A stretch of 22,600 nucleotides of DNA from a virus, in the IMG/VR virus record IMGVR_UViG_3300020205_001405, positions 1 to 22,600 of that record; one strand, written 5' to 3'. The notes below the pieces were generated by a model that ran no database searches, was not told where the DNA came from, and worked only from the letters and a program-made list of their open reading frames with translations. Shown piece by piece: positions 7,889 through 13,591 of the stretch (its first letter is position 1; every line of letters begins with the position of its first letter). Both the position numbers and the translations under genes were made by a program.

Positions 7889-8131
7889 CTATCCTTTTAA
7901 AGTTGTTGCCATTAAACGATCTAACTTTTCGTCCAATCTGTCTAACCTGTCCAAAACACGGTTGATGTCTGCATGGACTTCGGCTTTGGTCACATATTCC
8001 TTGGCAATTTCTTCGCGTGTACGATTGAGCAGGATCTGAAGACGATTAATCTCAGATGCCTTGTCGCGCAATACCCAACCCACGAATCCTATACCTGCCG
8101 TTAGGATCATGTTCCAAACAACGCCTTCCAT
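7889..8131 (-). CDS. Small membrane-anchored coiled-coil protein, holin- or spanin-like possibility
   Basis: The 80-residue protein has one likely membrane segment at residues about 4-21 (VVWNMILTAGIGFVGWVL). After a short Arg/Asp step comes a long heptad-like helix, ending in ADINRVLDRLDRLDEKLDRL. This one-segment plus coiled-coil design is seen in small phage lysis or virion-membrane proteins (the XhlA type has the reverse order). Its ATG directly abuts the TAA of the upstream gene (TAAATG), so it is translationally coupled. A lysis role is only a guess: no endolysin gene is seen in the window apart from the virion transglycosylase domain. The topology and coiled coil themselves are clear. 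Confidence 0.75.
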   Translation of the reverse strand: MEGVVWNMILTAGIGFVGWVLRDKASEINRLQILLNRTREEIAKEYVTKAEVHADINRVLDRLDRLDEKLDRLMATTLKG

Positions 8132-8386
8132 TTAGCACTTCCACTTCCGTAGGCTCTTATTAATCCGGCTATTCGGATCTTTGGCAGTCTTCTCGCTTGT
8201 ATTCTTCTTTCGCATGCCTTCCATACGGGCACAGAATGAATCTTTACGAGGACCTCCCTCTGGCTGCGGGGCCTTTAATCCGGGTTTACCCGGATTAGCC
8301 TTGTTGTAAGAAGCGCGGCCCTTGGCGTTTAATCCGCCGCTAGGACTTTTGCCCTCTTTCCGCTGCCAAGCGGGAGACTTAGCCAT
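8132..8386 (-). CDS. Small basic protein, DUF6321-like (84 aa)
   Basis: This 84-residue, strongly basic protein contains PAWQRKEGKSPSGGLNAKGR, then KANPGKPGLKAPQPEGGPRK, FCARMEGMRKK and a C-terminal SLRKWKC. I recall a family of small phage proteins with the KEGK...GGLNAKGRASYN pattern listed as DUF6321, but have not verified this. It contains two cysteines and no membrane segment. Its ATG follows the TAA of the previous gene by two bases, with no strong ribosome binding site, so coupling is likely. The charge suggests binding to DNA or to acidic virion proteins. The function is unknown. Confidence 0.78.
   Translation of the reverse strand: MAKSPAWQRKEGKSPSGGLNAKGRASYNKANPGKPGLKAPQPEGGPRKDSFCARMEGMRKKNTSEKTAKDPNSRINKSLRKWKC
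8276..8297 (-). other. Perfect inverted repeat inside a small gene
   Basis: TAATCCGGGT is followed after two bases by its exact reverse complement ACCCGGATTA, giving a 10-bp stem with a 2-base gap (realistically 9 bp with a 4-base loop). It codes for the NPGKPG segment of the 84-residue protein. The repetitive Pro-Gly coding could make part of it by chance. Confidence 0.7.
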
Positions 8387-8388
8387 GA

Positions 8389-8571
8389 TTAATACATCTT
8401 GCAGGGCTTGTTACGGGCCAAGCCTACACCACGGGGCGTAGTGGAACCAGAAGGAGCCACTGTCTTACGTGCTGTTTGCTTAGGGCCGCCTTTAGCCATG
8501 TCTTGCTTCTGTGCACCGGGCTGAACTTCGCCTTGGTACTGATCGTCTGCCATTTTTGCTGCTCGTCCCAT
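8389..8571 (-). CDS. Small Lys/Gly-rich protein with AKGG motif (60 aa)
   Basis: This 60-residue basic, probably disordered protein begins MGRAAKMADDQYQGEVQPGA. It contains MAKGGPKQTARKTVAPSGST and ends ARNKPCKMY. A strong AAGGAG lies 6 bases before the ATG at 8571, so this start is preferred over the internal Met at residue 7. It shares the KGG element with the 68-residue protein downstream and opens a cluster of four very small genes with tight or coupled spacing. I recognise no domain. It may be a minor virion protein. Confidence 0.72.
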   Translation of the reverse strand: MGRAAKMADDQYQGEVQPGAQKQDMAKGGPKQTARKTVAPSGSTTPRGVGLARNKPCKMY

Positions 8572-8581
8572 TTTGGACTCC

Positions 8582-9091
8582 TTATCCGTAATAAATGTTT
8601 ACTGCCGCTAAGTTTGTCATATACGCGTATATGCCATATCTAGCTACCACACCATCATTTGGAATAACAGGAGCATTGTTAAATGTGTCCCCTGCACTGA
8701 CGTCGTATGTCAACAACCAACGCGTTGCATACACCATGGCCGCCCCTGCTGTGATGCTGCCGGAATTGATGTCGGTAATTGTAAAAGTACTTGAGTTTGT
8801 GACCGTTACGGAATAGTTTCCGTTTGTAGCCGTTCCCCCTGTTCCTGCTGCAAAATCCGCACCAATTGTATCCCCTGTGGCCAAACCATGGCCAGCTTGA
8901 GTAATGGTCACTGTATTGCCAGAACGCCCATAAGTAGCAGTCGTAATTGGAGCGGTGGCTGTGTCAAACAGAGACACCGCCCCTGCCGTAGCAGTACCCA
9001 CGTAGGATATGCCTTTAACACGGTTTCTTCCTTGCACCAAAAAACCACTAGCGTTTATGTGCGCTTGTTTTACGTCATACTGAAAGGTCAT
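8582..9091 (-). CDS. Beta-rich structural protein with a FCCH/Ig-like repeat domain (169 aa)
   Basis: This protein has 169 residues. Residues about 50-122 contain TYGRSGNTVTITQAGHGLATGD and NGNYSVTVTNSSTFTITD. This is the 'HGL.TGD...NG.Y.VT...TFT' pattern that in many phage structural proteins resembles the small beta domain named after the FCCH part of E1 enzymes. The flanks (VQGRNRVKGISYVGTA and FNNAPVIPNDGVVARYGIYA) look like a common scaffold into which this domain is placed. AAGGAG lies 7 bases before the ATG. A strong GC hairpin separates it from the previous gene. The role may be capsid decoration or tail structure; the sequence does not decide. Confidence 0.8.
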   Translation of the reverse strand: MTFQYDVKQAHINASGFLVQGRNRVKGISYVGTATAGAVSLFDTATAPITTATYGRSGNTVTITQAGHGLATGDTIGADFAAGTGGTATNGNYSVTVTNSSTFTITDINSGSITAGAAMVYATRWLLTYDVSAGDTFNNAPVIPNDGVVARYGIYAYMTNLAAVNIYYG

Positions 9092-9110
9092 AATTAATCT
9101 CCTTGTAAAC

Positions 9111-9126
9111 GGGGGCCTCGGCCCCC
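9111..9126 (-). terminator. GC-rich intercistronic hairpin, weak terminator or RNA-stability element
   Basis: GGGGGC and GCCCCC flank a 4-base loop between two structural genes. On the minus strand only GTTTAC follows the stem, so the U-run is poor and termination would be weak. The hairpin ends just 20 bases before the next ATG and may instead tune mRNA stability or reduce read-through. The stem itself is clear; its job is inference. Confidence 0.6.
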
Positions 9127-9134
9127 TAGATCAA

Positions 9135-9653
9135 TTAAGCAGTACGGGTAAACACGTAGGCTGTTGCGCTGGAGAACATGATAGTGAAACGGGCAAGGCC
9201 AGTTGCACCAGCAGCAATTGTCAGGTCACCGAAACTGCCGGGAGTGTCAGCAGCAGCGCTAGACAGGATGCCGTTGGTTGCAACAGCAATTGTCACCACG
9301 CTTGCGCCAGCAGTGTTATCAACGTACAGATCCATCACTGTGCCACGGGTTGCGCTTAAAGCAGCACCAAGCAACGTGCCTGTGGGCAACGTAATGGTTG
9401 TAGTAGCGGCAGATGTGGAGGTGATGTAGCCTGTAGCAACTTGTGCTGCAGTAGCCACCGCCGTAGCGTTAATCGCAGCAGTTGTGGGGTGGTTTTGATC
9501 TTGAAAAACCAAATTTGTGGTAGTCAGGTTAGTTACGCTGGTGGTAGCACCAAATGTAGCGTCAACGGTGACTGCGCCAGTGGTGGCACTGATAGAAATG
9601 TCTTGAAAACCATTTACGGAACGAACTGGTCCATTAAACGTGGTATTTGCCAT
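9135..9653 (-). CDS. Virion structural protein, probable head decoration or fibre-like (172 aa)
   Basis: This 172-residue protein starts MANTTFNGPVRSVNGFQDIS and is dominated by Ala, Thr, Ser, Gly and Val in alternating patterns such as TGAVTVDATFGATTSVTNL and AAATTTITLPTGTLLG-like strands. That composition is typical of exposed beta-sheet virion proteins. AAGGA is 6 bases before the ATG. It is the first gene after the capsid-gene terminator and has a structured leader of about 100 bases, which may control its level. No membrane, enzymatic or signal motif is visible. I infer a head-surface or minor structural role from composition and position. Confidence 0.78.
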   Translation of the reverse strand: MANTTFNGPVRSVNGFQDISISATTGAVTVDATFGATTSVTNLTTTNLVFQDQNHPTTAAINATAVATAAQVATGYITSTSAATTTITLPTGTLLGAALSATRGTVMDLYVDNTAGASVVTIAVATNGILSSAAADTPGSFGDLTIAAGATGLARFTIMFSSATAYVFTRTA

Positions 9654-9664
9654 GATTTTTCCTT

Positions 9665-9720
9665 ACATACAAGTGGAGTGCATCAATCTGTATGTCGTCA
9701 GCCGGGACTGTTTGATGCAC
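9665..9720 (-). promoter_or_regulatory. Structured 5' leader with interleaved inverted repeats
   Basis: A 9-bp perfect inverted repeat (GTGCATCAA at 9678-9686 and TTGATGCAC at 9712-9720) encloses a 25-base loop. A second 7-bp pair (ACATACA at 9665-9671, TGTATGT at 9689-9695) interleaves with it, which is an H-type pseudoknot order. On the minus-strand RNA the last arm touches the AAGGA ribosome binding site of the 172-residue protein. I could not find a convincing -35/-10 promoter in the same leader. Confidence 0.45.
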
Positions 9721-9756
9721 CGGATTACCCCGGAGTGATTGCAATATACACCAAAT

Positions 9757-9782
9757 AAAAAGGGAGCACAAGGCTCCCTTTT
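9757..9782 (-). terminator. Rho-independent terminator after the major capsid gene
   Basis: AAAAGGGAGC and GCTCCCTTTT form a perfect 10-bp stem with a 5-base loop. On the minus strand the stem is followed by TTTTTATTT. It lies about 20 bases after the capsid stop and should end or reduce transcription of the head block. Because the stem is flanked by A and T on both sides it could also act on the opposite strand. Confidence 0.9.
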
Positions 9783-9784
9783 CA

Positions 9785-9804
9785 AATATTTCCGAAGAAA
9801 TATT
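9785..9804 (-). other. UUCG-tetraloop hairpin overlapping the capsid stop codon
   Basis: On the minus strand AATATTTC and GAAATATT pair around a TTCG loop, giving the very stable C(UUCG)G closing arrangement with an 8-bp stem. The stop codon TAA overlaps the first arm. It precedes the terminator by two bases and may protect the abundant capsid mRNA from 3' decay. That role is inference. Confidence 0.75.
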
Positions 9805-10714
9805 ATGCGCCGGGCGAACCGTAAGCGCCACGTGGGTCAGACCAGCCGAAGCTGTAACGCTCACGAGCCTTGTAACGAACGTTACCTGTGTCAAAGTCGC
9901 CTTCAAAGGCGGTCTTGATGGGTGAACGCTGGAACATTTTCAAGCCGTTAGGTGCATCAGTGATGATGAACCAAGCATTGACGTCAGTCAGGTAGTGATT
10001 GACGGCATAGCCTTCTGGGAGCATGCCCATGGACTTGATAGCGTTGACATCATTGTCAGCAGTGCCAGTGCGCAAAGTGCTCTTCATCAGGCGCTCTGCA
10101 GTGAACTGCAGTTCCTTAGGAACAATCATCTTGCGACCAGTCAAAGCGACCTTCAAACCACGCTCGTCGATGAACGCGGCGATGTCGATCAACGCTTGCT
10201 CCAACGATGTCTCGTTCAAATCTGCAGGCACTGCGGGAGTGTTTGCATAGTTGGAAGACAAAGCAGTTGGGTGGGCTGTAGAGAACAATGCAACGCCGTC
10301 GCCGCCGGCATAGTTGCCGCCAGTGAAACCGTTGTTCAACACAGAAGCAGCTTTTACTTGCTTTGTGAAGCTCATTGAACGAGCCATAGCTTTGGTGTAA
10401 CGACCTGACAAGCGGTCATACAAGTTATCTTCCACGGCTTCCTCTGTCAACGCGAAAGCCATAGCAATGGTTTCGTGTGTGTAGCGGGCTGTGAAGGATT
10501 CCAGTGCTGTGTCGTACTGAACACCGGCACCCTCGGTTTTCACCGGGGCTTGACCGAAGCCAGTCAACATGACCTCTTCTTCAAATGCACGATCAGATGT
10601 CTCAATAGAGAAAATCTCTTCGTGCTCGTTTTCGTAACGCTTGTACTCTAAACCGAACAGTGCGTTCAGGCCGGGCTCAAGTTCTTTTACCAGTTGGGAA
10701 CGTGTAATAGCCAT
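9803..10714 (-). CDS. Major capsid protein (HK97-fold, Mu gpT-like type suspected)
   Basis: This 303-residue protein builds the icosahedral shell. Recognisable parts are an N-terminal arm with LVKELEPGLNALFGLEYKRY, an ETIAMAFALTEEAVEDNLYDRL segment near residues 80-101, LFSTAHPTALSSNYANTP with the following LNETSLEQALIDIAAF helix, GRKMIVPKELQFTAERLMKS, and a C-terminal AWFIITDAPNGLKMFQRSP. This order is that of HK97-fold capsid proteins of the Mu gpT-like group. No delta domain or protease gene is visible, in keeping with a separate scaffold gene upstream. GGAG sits 7 bases before the ATG, inside the 3' end of the decoration gene, only 2 bases after that gene's stop. A terminator follows. Confidence 0.9.
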   Translation of the reverse strand: MAITRSQLVKELEPGLNALFGLEYKRYENEHEEIFSIETSDRAFEEEVMLTGFGQAPVKTEGAGVQYDTALESFTARYTHETIAMAFALTEEAVEDNLYDRLSGRYTKAMARSMSFTKQVKAASVLNNGFTGGNYAGGDGVALFSTAHPTALSSNYANTPAVPADLNETSLEQALIDIAAFIDERGLKVALTGRKMIVPKELQFTAERLMKSTLRTGTADNDVNAIKSMGMLPEGYAVNHYLTDVNAWFIITDAPNGLKMFQRSPIKTAFEGDFDTGNVRYKARERYSFGWSDPRGAYGSPGA

Positions 10715-10716
10715 GA

Positions 10717-11304
10717 TTATGCTCCGTCAGCAGCAACACCGACGCTACCGTACTGGTGTTGATTAAGTTTAACAACAACAACTGTATAGGTACCTATTTC
10801 GTTGTCGGGCTGCTCGCTCACACCAACAATCTTGAATGTCAAGGCTTGTGTTTTTGCGATAGAGGCAGAGCTCAATGAACCAGCAGAAACACCAGTCGTT
10901 GTGCTACCAGTTGTGGAAGCAGTAGGATCAGCGTTCTTGCCAATATTGGCCTGAGTAATTGCACCGTCGGCTTGCACCAAGAACAGTTGTGATGGGTCAT
11001 CCAACACTTCACAAGCAATAATGCCTTGTGTGATGTTGACACTACCGGGGTAGAAGTTTTTCCATGTGGGCTTGCCCGCACGGGTTGGGTCATAGTACTG
11101 GCAACCGTTGAACACGCCTGTGGGGGCAGTGTGCGTAGCCGCGTCGTACTTAATGATGTAGCCGTCGTATACGACAACTAAATCGCCTTGGTAAATTGCT
11201 CCGGCTTGATTATCCTCAATCTGATAACCGTACTGCTTCTGGGCTCCAGTAGCAGACAGGTTACCAACGGGACGCAAACCAAAAGGCTTATTAACGTTTG
11301 CCAT
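10717..11304 (-). CDS. Probable capsid decoration or cement protein
   Basis: This 195-residue protein begins MANVNKPFGLRPVGNLSATG, a start I associate with uncharacterised head proteins encoded next to phage capsid genes. It is beta-rich, with IYQGDLVVVYDGYIIKYD, a flexible Ser/Thr/Gly stretch near residues 125-150 and a final TYTVVVVKLNQHQYGSVGV strand region. It sits directly before the capsid gene, separated by 2 bases, which is the usual place of head decoration proteins. AGGAG lies just before the ATG but is itself inside a small hairpin. The decoration role is inferred from size, fold impression and location. Confidence 0.78.
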   Translation of the reverse strand: MANVNKPFGLRPVGNLSATGAQKQYGYQIEDNQAGAIYQGDLVVVYDGYIIKYDAATHTAPTGVFNGCQYYDPTRAGKPTWKNFYPGSVNITQGIIACEVLDDPSQLFLVQADGAITQANIGKNADPTASTTGSTTTGVSAGSLSSASIAKTQALTFKIVGVSEQPDNEIGTYTVVVVKLNQHQYGSVGVAADGA

Positions 11305-11320
11305 TTGTAGCTCCTACAAA
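11304..11320 (-). promoter_or_regulatory. Hairpin that can hide the ribosome binding site of the decoration gene
   Basis: On the minus strand TTTGTAG and CTACAAA form a perfect 7-bp stem around GAG. The AGGAG Shine-Dalgarno core spans arm and loop, and the A of the ATG is the last base of the second arm. Only two pairs are GC, so the hairpin is modest, but its placement is exact. Confidence 0.6.
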
Positions 11321-11338
11321 AATTAAAGAATCAACTTT

Positions 11339-11803
11339 TTAGGGTTGACGGAATGAAGTGCGCGAGCTCCTCTCGGGGCTCTGAATCCGCATTGTAGAGT
11401 GAGCGTTTTCTCGCATCATCTCGTTGTCAACAGCGTGTAACTGGTCCTGAGCCTTACGACGGTAATACTCGTTTCGTTCTGCAATAGTCTCATCGGGAAC
11501 TCTTGCAAGCAAAAGTCCACCTACAGAAACAACTCCAGCATGCTTACCGTCATCAACGGTAGGCATCATGCCTTGATATTCTTCGGGCAACTCTTCTAGA
11601 CGGACTAGTTCATAGCCTTCACGAAGACGACTGTAGACGTTAGCCTTGTCCAATTGTCCGTTTACTTCAGCACGAATCCAACGATGCTTAAACCCTTCAG
11701 GGGCAGGAGGCGCGTCAAGACGTGAGGGAGGGGTCCAAGGACGGCGACGTTTTTCCGTATCGCGTGTTGCGCGAGGGGCTTTGTCGATAGTAACTTTAGT
11801 CAT
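11339..11803 (-). CDS. Head-module protein of unknown role (154 aa)
   Basis: The chosen start (MTKVTIDKAPRATRDTEKRR) has AAGGAG 7 bases upstream, overlapping the stop of the scaffold gene; a longer frame starting 12 codons earlier lacks this support. The first 45 residues are very basic and Pro-rich, and the middle has HRWIRAEVNGQLDKANVYSRLREGYELVRLEELP. The C-terminal 50 residues are helical and charged (ERNEYYRRKAQDQLHAVDNEMMREN). It lies between scaffold and decoration genes, so a head-assembly or minor capsid role is likely. I do not recognise the family. Confidence 0.8.
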   Translation of the reverse strand: MTKVTIDKAPRATRDTEKRRRPWTPPSRLDAPPAPEGFKHRWIRAEVNGQLDKANVYSRLREGYELVRLEELPEEYQGMMPTVDDGKHAGVVSVGGLLLARVPDETIAERNEYYRRKAQDQLHAVDNEMMRENAHSTMRIQSPERSSRTSFRQP

Positions 11804-11807
11804 TGTT

Positions 11808-12716
11808 TCACTCCTTAACATACTTGGCATACTCTTCAAGAGGAACGCCCAGTTTTTTTGCTATAGCAACCTGACTCGGCGAAAGCCGGACAGTACGGCG
11901 CGCACTATTAATTCCCGAACTACGGGCGGCAGGGGCAACAGCAGGCGCGGAACGCTGTTGTCTGGATTGGCTAAACTTGTCTGGAAAAGTACTCCGAACA
12001 CGTTTGTCAAGTTCAGTATAGTACTCATCTGAACTGGGGTCAACACCTTCTTGTTCAACAAGTGTTTGATGTATGCCCCAAGCAGCATAAGTCATCACGC
12101 GGTCTTGTCCAAACCAAGAGTTTTGCTCTGCCCATTCCTCTGCACGAGGGCTAGGAGCAGGGCGCTGTGGCTGCGGAGCAGGTGCTGGTTGCGCTTGCTG
12201 GTATTGCTGCTGTTGAACAACTTCTTGCTGCGACTGCAACCAACCTGCTACTTGACGCTGCTCACCACTTAAAGCAGACAAGCGCTCTTGTGCTTCCAAC
12301 TCAGTGTTGACATCGTTTTCTTCACGTGCCTTGGCAATGATTTGGCGCAACTGGACTTGCTGTGTATCCAGACGGGTCTTGGCTTCGCTTAAGCGGCTGT
12401 AATCCGTCTGTACAAGCTTTTGCTGGAGGTTCTGCGTCTGGTTCTGCAGTCCTTTGGCGTACTCAAGGGCTGCCTGCTCACGGCGCTCGGCCTCGCGCAT
12501 GCGCGCAGTGAGTTTAGAGATGCGCTTTTGCACACCTTCACTGATCTCATCCAACTCATTTTTGGGAGCAGACTCTTCCTTTTGGAAGATTTTTGTCTCT
12601 GGCTCAATTACCGAAGGACTCTCGTCGCCTTCAGGACGGTCAAAGCTCACATCTGTGGCCTTCTCCCCTTCCCCAAGGTCAAACTCAAGTTGCGAGTCGT
12701 TCATTACTTGTGTCAT
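11808..12716 (-). CDS. Capsid assembly scaffolding-like protein
   Basis: This 302-residue protein has an acidic N-terminus (residues 1-53) and a long coiled-coil region from about 54 to 170, rich in Gln, Glu, Arg and Ala. A Gln/Pro/Ala linker to about 190 follows, then a compact part with WAEQNSWFGQDRVM and EGVDPSSDEYYTELDKRVRSTFPDKF, and a basic C-terminus with RRTVRLSPSQVAIAKKLGVPLEEYAKYV. This acidic-coil-basic plan is that of phage scaffolding proteins, whose basic C-terminal helices contact the capsid protein. AAGGA is near the ATG and 8 bases separate it from the GroES-like gene. It precedes the capsid genes, as expected. The assignment is strong by architecture, though no catalytic or single diagnostic motif exists. 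Confidence 0.85.
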   Translation of the reverse strand: MTQVMNDSQLEFDLGEGEKATDVSFDRPEGDESPSVIEPETKIFQKEESAPKNELDEISEGVQKRISKLTARMREAERREQAALEYAKGLQNQTQNLQQKLVQTDYSRLSEAKTRLDTQQVQLRQIIAKAREENDVNTELEAQERLSALSGEQRQVAGWLQSQQEVVQQQQYQQAQPAPAPQPQRPAPSPRAEEWAEQNSWFGQDRVMTYAAWGIHQTLVEQEGVDPSSDEYYTELDKRVRSTFPDKFSQSRQQRSAPAVAPAARSSGINSARRTVRLSPSQVAIAKKLGVPLEEYAKYVKE

Positions 12717-12724
12717 ATGCTTCC

Positions 12725-13183
12725 TTACATGTGCAGAATGTCATCTGGGTCGCTAATACGAGCCAGAATTTCGTCATCATTGAGAATACGGATCTCTCCG
12801 CCATCAATGCCCATACGTGCGCCTGCGTAACGACCAAAAATGATCCAATCGCCTTCTTTACACCAAGGACCGTCCGGAAACTTGTCGGTGTCTTTGTAAG
12901 CGAGTGGGCCAACGGCCAAAACGTAAGCACATGTGGTTGTGAGTTGCTGTCGTTCCAAGGTTTCTTCGGCAAGTTCAATGCCGCCCTTGGTTTTCTTAGC
13001 GCCTCTGTAGGGCAACACGACAATCCGCCAGCCGGTAGGCTGTGGAAGGTGGTCCTTGATGTTTTCGATGCGTTGCTCTTTTTCTGCCGCTTCAATCTTG
13101 GCAGCCTCAGCAGCAGAAGCTTCAGCGGCGGCTTTTTCAACCGCTTCCTCAGCCCATCGTTTCTCTAATGCAGTCATTTCCAT
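12725..13183 (-). CDS. GroES-like co-chaperonin with N-terminal coiled coil
   Basis: This 152-residue protein has two parts. Residues 1-45 are an Ala/Glu/Lys-rich helix likely to form a coiled coil. Residues about 47-145 match the cpn10 pattern: PTGWRIVVLPY, then a mobile-loop-like GAKKTKGGIELAEE (compare GGIVL in GroES), VLAVGPLAY, WCKEGDWIIFGRYAG and GEIRILNDDEILARI. It should bind the host GroEL ring and help fold phage proteins, most likely the capsid protein, as T4 gp31 does. An AAGGA site lies upstream of the first ATG. The gene directly precedes the scaffold and capsid genes. At 152 residues it is longer than the usual 95-100 because of the extra coil. The loop residue Glu in place of Val is notable. 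Confidence 0.9.
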   Translation of the reverse strand: MEMTALEKRWAEEAVEKAAAEASAAEAAKIEAAEKEQRIENIKDHLPQPTGWRIVVLPYRGAKKTKGGIELAEETLERQQLTTTCAYVLAVGPLAYKDTDKFPDGPWCKEGDWIIFGRYAGARMGIDGGEIRILNDDEILARISDPDDILHM

Positions 13184-13195
13184 CTGTTTGGTCCT

Positions 13196-13381
13196 TTATT
13201 GATCAGAGTTCTTGTTCAAAAGGTCCTGTATGGACTCCTGAACAAACGCATAACCCTCTAACCGGCCCATCAAATGTTTGTACTGCTCCATCGACTTGAC
13301 ATTGCCGCTGCTAACGAAGTCTTTAGTTTCGTTTTCAAGCCTGCGAATGGCAAACATGACTTTCTCTGCAAATTCAAGCAT
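13196..13381 (-). CDS. Small helical protein of unknown role (61 aa)
   Basis: The start at 13381 (MLEFAEKVMFAIRRLENETK) is chosen because GGAG lies 6 bases upstream. A TTG start four codons earlier is open but has no such site. The 61-residue product is charged and helical with a regular hydrophobic spacing, ending GYAFVQESIQDLLNKNSDQ. No membrane segment is present. It sits upstream of the GroES-like gene with a 12-base gap, so it probably belongs to head assembly. The function is unknown. Confidence 0.75.
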   Translation of the reverse strand: MLEFAEKVMFAIRRLENETKDFVSSGNVKSMEQYKHLMGRLEGYAFVQESIQDLLNKNSDQ

Positions 13382-13428
13382 GGATAACTCCAATGAAGCA
13401 GACAGATAGACCCCTGTCCGAAGGTTAC

Positions 13429-13445
13429 GTGTGCATTATGCACAC
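13429..13445. other. Perfect short inverted repeat in a small intergenic gap
   Basis: GTGTGCA and TGCACAC pair around TTA in the 66-base space between the 47-residue and 61-residue genes. The surrounding bases show no T-run on the minus strand, so it does not look like a terminator. It may be an operator half-site pair or an mRNA hairpin. Next to it GACAG and CTGTC (13401-13418) could form a weaker second stem. Confidence 0.55.
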
Positions 13446-13447
13446 TA

Positions 13448-13591
13448 TTACGCTAGTTTTACCTTCTTAAATGCATCTTTTCGGTAAACATACGTTACAC
13501 GTGGATCATTTTGTGGTGTTTTTACACGTTTTGGCGCTCCGGACATTTCCTTAGGCGCTTTTTTAGGACTTTTTGCTGCTTTGGTTTGCAT
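13448..13591 (-). CDS. Small basic protein overlapping the portal gene end (47 aa)
   Basis: The start at 13591 (MQTKAAKSPKKAPKEMSGAP) has AAGGAG 6 bases upstream. The longer open frame of 88 residues lies in the portal sequence without such a site. The 47-residue product is strongly Lys-rich and ends TYVYRKDAFKKVKLA. It overlaps the portal 3' end by 29 bases. Tiny basic proteins next to portal genes are common in phages and may bind DNA or an acidic virion protein. No family is recognised. Confidence 0.65.
   Translation of the reverse strand: MQTKAAKSPKKAPKEMSGAPKRVKTPQNDPRVTYVYRKDAFKKVKLA

Noticed and set aside
9654-9757. Promoter for the genes after the capsid terminator
   Set aside because: TATATT and TTGCAA-like hexamers exist but never as a pair with suitable spacing.
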